A stretch of DNA of 64,000 nt, taken from positions 62,001 through 126,000 of the forward strand of contig NW_019028979.1 in NCBI RefSeq assembly GCF_002105155.1. Reading direction: 5' to 3'. The position numbers were made by a program, and so were the translations under genes. The notes beneath the pieces are model-generated. The model was given only the letters and a program-made list of their open reading frames with translations, ran no database searches and was not told the origin of the DNA. Each line of letters starts with the position of its first letter. The first letter of the stretch is position 1. Shown piece by piece: positions 24,207 to 35,095 of the stretch. This DNA is from Lobosporangium transversale (lineage: Eukaryota > Mortierellomycota > Mortierellomycetes > Mortierellales > Mortierellaceae).

Positions 24207-25543
24207 CAGTCACCTAGAAATAAAGTTTGGACAAAATGGATTTTCTTGATTTTTTTTTGAACAACCTGGACAAACAGCTCATATGCAACATACATAAAGA
24301 CTTCATCAATACACATGAAATTTTACATGCTCACTAAAGAGGTCAATACTGTTATTTATTGGGGTTTTGAAGACGGCATTGTTAGAGTAGCAAAAGTGCC
24401 ATGTAGGTTCAATAGTGAGTGTTCCTACCATCGACCCCATTCACTTCTTCCAGCCTTTCGGGCATGGTAGCGACAAGGCTGGCCAGCCTCTCTTGCGGTA
24501 AATTATTCCACTCTTCGATAAGAGCCCGTGTGAGAGTGGGAAGATCTCTTGGCCCTTTAGCGCGCCTATCGAGTGCATCCGCAAGAAGTGACCATACATG
24601 TTCAATAGAGTTCAAATCTGGGGAGCATGAAGGCCAGTCTGGAATCCTCGGGATGCTGTTTTTTTCGCGCCATTCTTTTGCAATCTTACAAGTATGAACT
24701 GGAGCATTATCCTCCATAAGTATGCCATCCCCTACCTCAGCCATAAATCTGGCTAGCTCGCCTTGATATACATCTTCCACGAAACACCGTCCATCTTTAC
24801 GACCTCTTTCAAATACAACCAACCGAGACTTTCTGGTTGCTGTGAACGCCCCCCAGACCATCAGAGTTGTTCTACCACTTTTGAAAGTGGGTGGGAGGCA
24901 ATCATGATCGTACTTTTCCTCTACTTTACGCCAAACTCTTATTTGACGAAAATGCTCACCAACTTCAAATGATGATTCGTCAGTCCAAACTACCCGATTC
25001 CAGTCTTCCATGGACCAACTCATATATTTTTTGACAAACTGCAGCCTCCTTTTTATATGTCCTTCTTTTAAGAATGGTTTTTTTACTGCAATCCGGCTGA
25101 AAATACCCAGTGAATGCAATGCCTTCGCAACTGTCCTCTCGCAAACTTTGTTCGGCAATTGGTTAGTGATATCATTAAGAGTACACCTTCTATTCTGCTT
25201 AGTATGGCGAACGATGCTCCTGAGGTCCCGTTCACTTAGTACTTTGGGCCGTCCTGGGATCGGAGTGCAAGCAGTGGTGCCTCTTTCTTGGTACACCCTG
25301 ATAATATTAATAACAGAGGTTCGGGGTACACCGCGTTGCAATGCGATTTCCGCAGCCTTCATGCCCGCGAGGTGCATTCCAACGATGATACCTTTATTCT
25401 CAATGTCTAAGTGTCTCGCCATGGTGGTTTACTCAAGCTGTTTGTATGTGAAAAACAGGAAGGAAAGAGATTGAAGGAAACGCTTCCCTACGTAACTATT
25501 TCAATATTTTATTTTTTTGTCCAATCTTTGTTTCAGGTGACTG
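24207..25543 (-). mobile_element. complete Tc1/mariner transposon
   Basis: The element is 1337 bp. Its ends are inverted repeats of about 30 bp: the left end reads CAGTCACCTAGAAATAAAGT and the right end, on the minus strand, reads CAGTCACCTGAAACAAAGAT; both continue into TTGGACAAAA. Both sides are flanked by TA (24205-24206 and 25544-25545), the target duplication expected for this superfamily. It encodes a single uninterrupted transposase. It lies between MCM8 and the short-chain dehydrogenase and disrupts neither. Intact ends and an intact ORF suggest recent insertion. Confidence 0.92.
24409..25422 (-). CDS. Tc1/mariner transposase
   Basis: Single-exon, 337 residues, no stop or frameshift. 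The N-terminal third has a paired helix-turn-helix DNA-binding region (GMKAAEIALQRGVPRTSVINI), the GRPKVL linker (GRPR-like hook) and a second HTH (CTLNDITNQLPNKVCERTV). The DDE catalytic domain has VVWTDES (first Asp), LMEDNAPVH (second Asp) and SPDLNSIEHVW (Glu). I count 35 residues between the second Asp and the Glu, whereas classical Tc1 has 34. The domain order and length match the Tc1 family. It encodes cut-and-paste transposition at TA sites and looks potentially functional, which is inference from intactness only. Confidence 0.93.
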   Translation of the reverse strand: MARHLDIENKGIIVGMHLAGMKAAEIALQRGVPRTSVINIIRVYQERGTTACTPIPGRPKVLSERDLRSIVRHTKQNRRCTLNDITNQLPNKVCERTVAKALHSLGIFSRIAVKKPFLKEGHIKRRLQFVKKYMSWSMEDWNRVVWTDESSFEVGEHFRQIRVWRKVEEKYDHDCLPPTFKSGRTTLMVWGAFTATRKSRLVVFERGRKDGRCFVEDVYQGELARFMAEVGDGILMEDNAPVHTCKIAKEWREKNSIPRIPDWPSCSPDLNSIEHVWSLLADALDRRAKGPRDLPTLTRALIEEWNNLPQERLASLVATMPERLEEVNGVDGRNTHY

Positions 25544-25733
25544 TACATGTACAGTATACAAATCATCATTGGCCAAATGAGCGATTGTTGGGTGAGAAGT
25601 ATTAAACAAAATTTATCCGATCAGTGCTCACAGAACATCAAACGAACCGAGCATGCACTCAATAAGAACAGGGATGTGATGCTTTTCTTTCTCTCTCTTT
25701 CTCTCTATCTTAAAAACCAACGAAAATCTCGCC
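25544..25733. promoter_or_regulatory. promoter region of the dehydrogenase
   Basis: 190 bp between the right end of the transposon and the dehydrogenase ATG. It contains the palindrome GTACATGTAC overlapping the transposon edge (25543-25552) and a CT-rich tract just before the start codon (25685-25710), typical of promoters in this window. Confidence 0.4.
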
Positions 25734-26944
25734 ATGACTCAGCCAAAGAAAGTTGTTCTCGTCACCGGTTGCACCACTGGAGGCATCGGTTATGAAGTTG
25801 CCAAGTCATTCGAAAGAGTAAATGATTCTGTTACATTTCACATTGAGTTCAACATGTATTATTGAAGATTCTAATAGTCAAAAAAAAAAATTCTTCCTTC
25901 TTTTTTACTTTACACTTGTAAATATACAACTAGAACGGATGCAGGGTTTATGCTGGGGCTAGACGCGTGGAAGCCATTACAAACATTGAAGGTATTAAGA
26001 AATAGCTTAATGGTATTAATTTCTGCTCAGGGGCTGCAACTAATGTATATTTTTTCGGCAACAGGACTTGATATTGAGAAAATCTATATTGATGTTGTGA
26101 ATGAGCAATCCATCAAAGAGGCTGTAGAGGTAATATACAATAACTATTCGAAATAGTCTTGTAGAGCTACTATTACTTTTGACTCTTTATTGTTCTTTTA
26201 CTAAAGTGTTTTATGTTGACCCAATTCCGATATTCTAATATAGCACATCATCACTAAGGAAGGCCGAATTGGTATGTGTTAAGGCAGAATAAAATGACAA
26301 AGTAAACTCTCAATATGTTAAAATTAAGCATTCAACCATATTCATATAACCATGTTTGTGTGCACTAGACATTTTATTCAACAATGCAGGAATAGGCCTT
26401 GCCTGCCCTATCATTGACATGTCTGTAAGCTTACTTGGGGTCATAGAGCAGTAAAAACCTACTGAGAAAATACTCAGCATATTCAACTTGTTAGAAAGAA
26501 AGGAATAAGTAATGGATTTGTAATACTGACTCCCTCTTTTTTTTTTTTTTTTTTTTTTTTTGCTGGTGTTACTGTTATTATCGTTATTTATCTGTAGGTC
26601 GAGCAAACTCGCCAATTGATTGATACCAATATCACTTCGGTAATCTTGACGTCTAAAGCAGTAGCGCCTCACATGATTCGTCAAGGATCTGGTTTGATTG
26701 CGAATGTTGGTTCTGCCACTGCATATTTATCTACACCTTGGGGTGGCCTTTATTCTGCTAGTAAAGCAGCTGTTCATTCTCTATCGGATGCCATGCGCCT
26801 GGAATTGGCACCATTTGGTGTTCATGTCTGTACTATAGTTCCAGGTGCTATCAAGTCCAATATTGGTGACAATAACTTGAAGAAATTTAGCCTTCCTGCA
26901 GGTTAGTACCTTTTACTAGGAATATCTGGATATACTTTGCAGTT

Positions 26945-26984
<40 letters not shown>

Positions 26985-27402
26985 AGTATATTCCTTTATT
27001 AAACGCGTGTATAAAACGACAGGTTCATTTTACCAATCCGTGTTCAAGTATGTCATGGCTAGAGCGAACATGTCTCAAGGTAATTGCCAGAATATAGGGA
27101 ATATTGCAAATATGAAGTGAATGTCATAGACCAAAAGGCACTTTTTTTTTTTTTTTTTTTTTCCAAAAGTTAACCAAGGTACCCAAACTTCTTTTGTTTA
27201 CGTAGCTCCGAATTCGACTCCAACTGCAAATTTCGCCTCCTATGTCGTGAGCAAGTGCCTCAAATCATCACCTCCACGCTACATCGATTATGGCTCACTC
27301 TCCAATTTGATTAGAATTATTCGATACATGCCCCGGTCTATTTCCGAATTCATATTTGCAAAAGAAATTTGGTCTGCAGGTTCTAAAGCAAAACGTGAAT
27401 GA
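25734..27402 (+). CDS. short-chain dehydrogenase, Ayr1-like
   Basis: Eight small exons: 25734-25817, 25934-25991, 26065-26129, 26244-26271, 26369-26424, 26598-26901, 27023-27079 and 27206-27402, closing to 282 residues. One exon is only 28 nt. It is a classical Rossmann oxidoreductase: cofactor loop TGCTTGGIGYEVA, then NGCRVYAGARR, DILFNNAGIG, catalytic Ser in NVGSATAYLS and YSASK (Tyr-x3-Lys). Overall form and the C-terminal RYIDYGSLSNLIRI resemble yeast Ayr1, an NADPH-dependent 1-acyl-dihydroxyacetone-phosphate reductase of the ER and lipid droplets. That substrate is inferred; a related SDR is possible. Introns are rich in homopolymers, including an A-run of over 30 bases (about 26946-26981). 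The transposon is inserted just upstream. Confidence 0.85.
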
Positions 27403-27810
27403 GGGCAAAGTCTTGAAAGATGGCAAGACCATCTAGTCCATCAGTCAATCCCATCCATCTTTAAAAAAAAAGTGTGATAACTATTAACAATAAACTATAA
27501 CGACTAAAACAGCTGTTTGGTGTAGCTGGTTTATCACGATAATTTGTTTCCTATTATTTGCGCAGAATGTTTCAAAAGCCGGCAAATGTATCACTGATTC
27601 AAGCAATTTGAGCATTGGACCTTCATATCACAATACCATGATCGCACAACCAAGTCTAGGTGCAGAAGCTTCAGATAGTTTGAAGTGATTAATCGTCGGA
27701 TCTACCAAAGTGCCAGCATCCTTCGGTTGTGGCCCATCTTTGTAGTATATGTATCGGATCCGTAAAGTATCAAGTTATCACATTAGGTACCTAACCACAG
27801 AACCAAGGTA

Positions 27811-29110
27811 TTGATTGATCTCTATACTCGGGCTAGTCTTGGGGTCACAGCTTGTACATCGAGTGCATTCGAGGCTTGTCTTCAAGCGATGGCTGATCCT
27901 AAAGTTGTAACTAATGAACTCAGCGACGAGACCCTTTTCGTGGACGAGGAAGAGAAAGACCAATATGAAAAGAAGGTTCCAGCAACAAGAATAGCGTTTG
28001 GAGCATATCATTTATCATACTGGAGAATATCCCGTCAATTTTATGTTGAACTTGAACAAGTGAGAAGACATGAGTGCCTAAAGCTTTACCCTTTCCTTAA
28101 AACTAAGATAAAGAAAGGGACTGATGTATTAGCCCTTCGTCAGCTCCTGGTTTGATATCCCAACGTGCATCCTACTTTTTCCTGTAATTTTTGACATTCT
28201 GCTCCAATACGAGAGGACCTCATAGTTGACCCTCTTCCTCCCAGTATACCATATTGATATACAGTATATACCTTGACAATAGAGTGGAGAGTCCTATTGT
28301 GAAGGGAGGACTGTACCAAATACGAGATAATAAATGTTCGTGATGTACCAAAGTAAAAGTAAGCAAGTTATTTACTTTTGCAAAAAAAAAAAAAAAAAAA
28401 AAAAAAAGTTATTTTCATTAAGGATCTCTTGTGGGTGTATTGGTAACTATCTGATTTCTTACTTTGTAGAAGTAGGTGCTTACCGATATTTACCGATTTC
28501 TTACCTTCGTAAAATGTAAGAAGTAGGAGCTGTCCGAAATTCTTAGTATTTTTTTTACGGTGACACAGTCCGCCTTCATCAGTACAATGTTGAAAGCCTT
28601 CCACGATACAGTTTATTTGATTTATGGGCCAAATGAGGTCAGAATCTTCTTTTTAGACAAATGTGCCGATTGAGAATGCCCTTGCCAAAAGATACTCATT
28701 GCGTTTGTATGCCGATGTTGAGGGACAGTTATTGGATAGAAAGTATAAAAAATTTAATTGAAATGCTCCCAACAATCATAACCTTAGAATTACATATTTT
28801 TTTCTTCCTCAAGGATCGAAACTTGGTGCTAAGCCCAAATCCACTTCTATTGAAGTCTCAACAAAGGCCATTACTAAATGGTTAATCTGTTTCCTACTAC
28901 CTCAGATCCGCCTATACTTATGTGTCATGGACGGGGTGGACTTCTTTCAAAGCTGTTAGGTTTATCTACAAGAAGAAGAAAGATAAAGTGAAAGACCCGC
29001 GTCTCGAGTATATGTCAAAATCTGACGCGCTCCTTACATGCGCCACCAAATTTGCAAATAACAAACATCTCCTTTTGACATTATTGTTGTATTGTAATAC
29101 AAGCATCGAT
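27811..29110 (+). pseudogene. decayed coding region of unknown family
   Basis: Several stretches read like real protein but in different frames and broken by stops. Around 27811-28155 an open frame gives AFGAYHLSYWRISRQFYVE and LRQLL. Around 28560-28760 two frames give FISTMLKAFHDTVYLIYG and then ENALAKRYSLRLYADVEGQ. Around 28765-28960 another frame gives GAKPKSTSIEVSTKAITKW and LYLCVMDGVDFFQ. The 28922 frame continues with DPRLEYMSKSDALLTCATK. Compositional quality and the orderly succession on one strand suggest one ancestral gene with several frame disruptions. I do not recognise the family. An A-run of about 26 bases (28381-28406) interrupts it. Alternatives are a multi-exon gene I failed to assemble, or an old repeat. 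Confidence 0.4.
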
Positions 29111-32100
29111 GCTACTCTAAGCTTACCTTTATTTCCCGAGCTTACTGAAAACAGCTCCGAACATTTCCTACACTTTCCTTCTTATGTTTTCAGGAACATA
29201 GACTCGAAGACTCGAGTAGCTTCAGCTTTCTTCCGATTCTCTCCTATGAGGCAAGAATTTGCTATTATGTATATATATTATGAGTTGTGTGACGCCATTT
29301 CTTGTCAAAACAAGAAAAAAAAAAAGGAAAATAATGGGGAAATTAAAGTTTCCGGGGTTTTCCTATTACCCCTCCTTCTTGTCGACGTTGAAACTCAGCC
29401 CCGCATTCAATATGGAAGTTGACAATTGCTCTATGAGTGCCTATACTCGTTTGGATAATAGGGAAGAAACGTGGAGCGAGGAGAGACGCTACATGACCTG
29501 ATTTCTTGCGACAAAGGTGCGTACCCTATTGCGCATAATAGTAGACGCTTATCTCATCGAGCTTCGATCACCAATCCCCCGCTTTGTTACCTTTTTTTAG
29601 TTTAGAGGCTAGTTTATATACCGAAATATGCATAGTCTGAGTGGTTCAAGGACATATTGGGTTCTTCGATCTGCCAATGAATTGTAGACCTTCTACTAAG
29701 GAAAGATTTATCCAATGAGTGTATTAACATATATAATATAAAACTTGTACAATTTTTTAATTACAGCGATAGTGAACTGGAGTTGATTAGACATGGGTAC
29801 TGGTTCACTTTACATGTAATCTTCAAGCTCATTAAGCAAATAGGTATATATATACATATTCAGTGGTGAAATTACCAAAAGTGATCATTTTTGACTTTGA
29901 TACAATAAAAATATTGGAATACAGATTTACTTCGGAGTAGCAACATGATATACATATATATATAATATAATATATATCAGTAAAACTAGATAAACGTTGG
30001 AAACGAGTGGGCAACACACAAACACACACAAGCACGCACAAGTGAAGGGAAAGTCGTTAGATTGTAAAGCAAAAAAAAAAAAAAAAAAAAAAAAACATGA
30101 CGACAAATGCATCATGCCATATACTCTCCCTTTCGCAATCAACATCAAATGTGAACAATATCGAGCGGCCAAGTCCAAAATAGTCTAAACACCGTGTTAT
30201 TTATACATAGATGTACGTTTATGCTCATACAGACAAATAAATAAATAAAAAATGCGGGGGAGAACGTTAAAATAAGAAAAAAAAAAAAGGGCACATTGCA
30301 GTTCTAGGATATCGGAACAGAGTGGGGAGTATCGGAAGAAGGACCAGTGCTGATTTGCTAGAGGAGATTTAACTATATTCGAGCGGTCTATAGAAATTAA
30401 CTTGATCTTGTAATGCAAGGTGATCAGAGCATATAATTTTGATCTCAGCCAACACGCGAAATTATGAATGCCGAAAAGGAATAAAATACAATATGAATCC
30501 AAGGACAGCAAGAAAAGGAAGGTAAAAAAAAAAAAAAAAAAAAAAAGCTTAAAGATAAGTGGAAAGCTATGATTTATTATTTGGGAGGAGAAACATAGAG
30601 AGTAAGATGAGAGATCAATCAGTACATTGAATAGCGATGGTGATGACTATTGTAGAGATTGTAGTGAAAGCTCTCTAATAAGTTGTCGATATGATCAGTT
30701 TATTTAGCATGTAGTATACAAGGTTGGTATATACACATCATGTATCCAATACTGCTTTAAAATGGAATATTCAGGAAGTTGACCGACAATGTCAAATCCG
30801 TAGATGGTGATAGTAGAGCTTGCCTTTATAAGCATAGTGTTTTTTTATTTTATTTTTTTGTTTGTGAATAAACAATTATTTATGGCATCTAAACATAAAC
30901 AAATATCATATGTGACATTTCGGGATAAATAAAAGAAGCGCGTCGTCTGATATGATTAACTTCAAGCACACTTGATGAAAACTGTCTTTGGTGAACGTGT
31001 TCAAATGGTTCTGTTAGTTCACAAATCAATGAAGTCTAACGACGACAGGAGCTGATCATAGTTTCAATATCCCAAGGAACTATGGAATAAGTTCTGGGAA
31101 CATCCTGAGGGAAAAAAAGGGGAGGAAGTGTGATATACTTTTGTATATATTCAATTCAACTATTTTTTTTATGCAAACAACTTCTTCAGGACCCTCTTCT
31201 AGACTAACGGTAAATCATCATAAGCTTAAGCGTAACTAGGCGATGGTATAATATACAGGTTCTCGTGTTCACTTTAAATCCCTTAATGGTAAATAGACGC
31301 GAATAAAAAACGAAAAGAAAAGAAATCACGGAGGAGCAAGAAACAAGATGAAAGGCAGAGCACTGGAAGATCAGGAAGATATAGGAATCCAAAATATAAA
31401 TGTCCGCCTGTCTCGCTCTTTCTTTATAATACATACTTTTGCAATAACACGGGCGATTTTTTTTATTTTTTCGTAGACATGATGGCACAATTTTGTCCAC
31501 ACTAGTTTATCAGCTGTGGTTTGCAGGGTCGCGATGCTTATGCATTAGCACGTTTTTTTTTTTGTTTAAGATGTTATGAGGAAAAGGGAGAGTGAGGAAC
31601 AGGGGTTAAAGAGGAATCATTGAAGATTACAAACCTGTGCAAGTGCTTATCACCCAATGGTGAAGATGAAAGTTCAGCGTATTACAAAGCAAGATGGCCT
31701 TACATATACTCTAACAAGAAGTATAATATATACGTATACAGCTATGAAGCAAACATTTTGAAAAGAGTGATGGTTCATAAACACAGGCATGTTTATTTCA
31801 AAAGGAAGATAGGGAAGGAGCAGTGACAGGTGTGTGTTCAAGGAATGAGAGGCCACAAGGAGAAGAGAAGGGCCAAAAACGGCTTTTTTCTCAGGAAGGA
31901 ATAAAATAAAATATGTATGTAGATAAATAAATAAATAAACAAAAGCGTGCAAATCATGAGGGAGGGCAGACATATATATGATGTATGGCTTGGGCGAATG
32001 AATTGCTCCTCCACTGTCTGTGTTTTCCGATACAGTAAAAAGTATATACATATAAAGTAGGATAAATGTATATAAAAATGCTATTCAGTCAAAATCTTGT

Positions 32101-32583
32101 CTGTTATCTCGATGGAGAGAATGCAAATGAGCAAGTGGGTTGAATCGGTGTGTTTATTACTCGTGAATCCAAAGGATTGCAAGTGCACAAAGCAAGCGGG
32201 GGAAAGAGTCTGGTAATAAATATATTTAAATGTTATTTGAAATATTTAAAATAGCTGAGCAGTTTGGAATTGATTGAAAGATAAGAACCTGCCCCTGCGG
32301 TTGTTAACCTTGTTTGTTTGTCTCCACTTTTTTTTTTGTCCCATGCCCATGCCATAACCATGCTAGTGTAGCTGATCGCTTATATAAAGGAACTCCCGTT
32401 TTCTTCCTCACTTCCTCTTTTTTTTTCTTTTTTTCTCTTTTTCTGCTTCTAATGTTTTCTACTTGATACTTTATAGCTCTCTCTCTCTCTCTTATATACT
32501 CACTATCATCACCATCTTCTCTTAACAAACTTGACCAAATTTATCACTCACATTCATACTTCTACACTTCATTATCCACTAAC
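29111..32583. other. long gene-free AT-rich region
   Basis: 3.5 kb with no supportable gene. It contains A-runs (about 30071-30094 and 30523-30546), AT dinucleotide tracts (29951-29978), short TAAA repeats (30236-30250, 31922-31938) and a CT microsatellite (about 32475-32492). The last 300 bases are pyrimidine-rich and lead into the zinc-finger locus. Such a long upstream region could be regulatory sequence for that locus; this is inference. Confidence 0.5.
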
Positions 32584-33527
32584 ATGAACATGACCATGAT
32601 GATGACCATCAAACCGACCCAAACCGCAAAAATCCTCAGCTTCAACCGCAGTACCTAGAAGCGGTCAGGACGCTCCTCGTCCCTATAAATGCCACATCTG
32701 CCCTAAATCCTTCCACCGCCTTGAACATCAGACTCGCCACATCAGGACACATACAGGGAACGTCCTCATCAATGCACTTTTGCAACCTGCCAAAAACGTT
32801 TCTCGCGCTCGGACGAATTAACCAGACATATGCGCATTCACTCAACCACCAAGGCGAAGAAGGAGCGCTCCACAGCTCCACTCTGTCACATCTCGATCAA
32901 GCCTTTTATGAAGGTAGTCATGGTTCCTTTGGCGAGAACAACCAGCAGCGTGCATCCACAGCAACTCCTCTTTCCCCTCTCCTTCGCCTTCTCCTCGTAT
33001 GACATCTTCTCCAACTCTCAAGCAGGTGCGCCAGCAGAGTAGGGTTTCTCCCTATCTTCTGTGCAAGCCCACATCAAAAAAGAGTCATTTCCAAATATGC
33101 AGCAGCCTTCACCTCCTCTAACCGCCATTCTTCACCAGTTTCTCAGCTCATCTCCGACACCGAGTCCGATGCTACGGCCTCGCCTCTTTTCACACCCGAA
33201 TCTTCGCCTGTCCCTAATGCCTTGAATCATTACACTCAGTCTTGTGATCACGTTCAACAACAGCAACGACAGCAACAAATCTCTACACAAATTCAATTCC
33301 AGAATAGTAGCAATAATTCCTATCATCATCATCAGCAGCAACAGCAGCAGAATGATCAGATCCAACATTTCCAGGGCTTCACAACCCTACCACCCTTGAG
33401 TCCCATGCAAAGCCCCAAGAAGAATGCACCAATGTTGTTGCCTCCCCCTGTGTTGGCGCCCTTCCGCGCCTCACAACCGGTGACCTTGCCTCCATTCTCA
33501 GATATCATGAAGTCGCTGTGTATTTAA
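32584..33527 (+). pseudogene. Mig1/CreA-type C2H2 zinc-finger locus with broken frame
   Basis: The sequence encodes two C2H2 fingers of the Mig1/CreA type. Finger 1 reads [20 protein letters not shown] and ends HIRTHTG in one frame (about 32607-32757). Finger 2 has [19 protein letters not shown] in the frame one base lower (about 32758-32870). The linker lacks one G: ACAGGGAACG where ACAGGGGAACG would keep HTGERP. Further on, low-complexity transcription-factor-like sequence moves through the other frames in the same direction and ends in an open frame from about 33120 to 33527 (VSQLISDTESDATASP, polyQ, TLPPFSDIMKSL). No GT-AG intron can explain the linker break. It is either a decaying pseudogene or a true glucose-repressor gene hit by local sequence errors. 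Mig1/CreA proteins bind GC-rich boxes and repress genes in glucose. Confidence 0.7.
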
Positions 33528-33991
33528 ACGACCGCATGTCCTCCTTTCCATTCTCACAAGAAGAAAGCAAGGAACAACAGATATCCTTTTATTATTGTGT
33601 TTTTCAATGACCTTTCCTTTTTATTACTATTGTTACTATTATTATTATTCGATTACTTGTATACATAGAACTTCTTGCTTGCTACAATACCTGCTACAAC
33701 TATTTACGACTACTCTTACTGCTAACAATAGCATTGTAAAATACACTTGAATATTAATTGCATTCTTTAAATGACCTTTTTTATTTTAAATAAATATGAA
33801 TTTGTGTACACAGAAAAAAAAAAAATGATGCGATTGAAAAGAAGAGTGAGAAATTTATCTTTGCACATGTGCACACGGAGATAACCATTTCTGTATACGT
33901 ATATACTATGCCAATCCATCCTCTCATTGTTTTAATTCTTCAGAATCTGAAGATGGGTTACATAGATGATTGTACTCATACTTCCTCTGTA

Positions 33992-34032
<41 letters not shown>

Positions 34033-35095
34033 TTTCCTTCTGTCTTTGATTGTTTGTATCCTTGCAGGGTTGTCTATCGGACATCCCATAACAGGGTCAT
34101 CGAAATGAACAAACTGAAACTGATAAAAATAATAAAAAACTAACCAAGTAAAGCAAGGCGATAAAAAAAATAAAAAAAAACCCTTTTTTTTATACATGTC
34201 GACTGAATGGTTTTGTGCTTGGTAGATCAAGCATGAGCCATCTTCCCTTCATACACAGACACAACTTTCTCTCTTTCAATCTTCCCCGCATTTCCATTTT
34301 TGAAATTGGATCCAAACAAATGTGGGGAAGTTCCTTTTCCCTCTTTCCCTCTCTCTCTCTCACGCTCTATTGAGCCCAATTGAAATTCGGGAAGCAAAAA
34401 AGCCTCCCTCTCATTCTTTTCCATCCTAATCTGTCTTTTCCCTCGGGCACATGAATTCTCCACACCATTTATCTTTCTCTCTTCCCCCTGGGGCTAATTT
34501 ACCCCGCATCCCAGTGATATGCGGAGGTTAAACCCCATTCTCCCTTACTCTTCGGCCCCACTTTTTTTATCCCTTATTCTTCGATCCCACTTTTTTCTAT
34601 TCACGCTTTCCCTTCTCTTGTTCTTCGTTTATTACGGCCATTTCCGTTCTCCATACTTGAATCCATCATAATGTAGATAGACTGGATCAACGCTGCCATA
34701 TACTTGATTCGTGGATACAGTACATGGGCAGAGCATGGATGCATGCTATCCTCTTTTCAAACCCTTTCCCATTTCGTAACTTTGAAACTTTCAGAGGCGG
34801 AACATAAGAACCTTGTTGGGAAATTATAAGAGATCAAACTAAAGTGACAGCAATGGATTCAAAGGCCTTGAGGCAATTCGTCAGGATCAGAAACGAGCTC
34901 TAAAACGAATGTCATAGGATCGATCTGGTTTCAAAAATTAAAAAAGCTTTGTAGTCTCATTCTTCACTTTCAGCCCATTCTTAGAGCATATGGTGCACGT
35001 TATTGTACAAGACAAAAAAAGACGATTGTTTTAATTGAACATACATTTGCATATCACTATTTACTGTCAACTCTTGAAACTGGATTTTGTCCCTT
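33528..35095. other. gene-free region
   Basis: 1.6 kb between the zinc-finger locus and the NmrA-like stop codon. It contains a T-run of more than 30 bases (about 33998-34030), an A-rich tract (34163-34180) and a long pyrimidine-rich block (34240-34640). Apparent frames are poly-Phe or Arg/Glu repeats caused by these tracts. Confidence 0.5.

Noticed and set aside
32757-32870. An intron as explanation for the frame change between the two zinc fingers
   Set aside because: No GT-AG pair fits, and no residues are missing except the one-base gap in the linker.
33869-34230. Plus and minus frames rich in Phe or Lys
   Set aside because: Produced by a T homopolymer of more than 30 bases.
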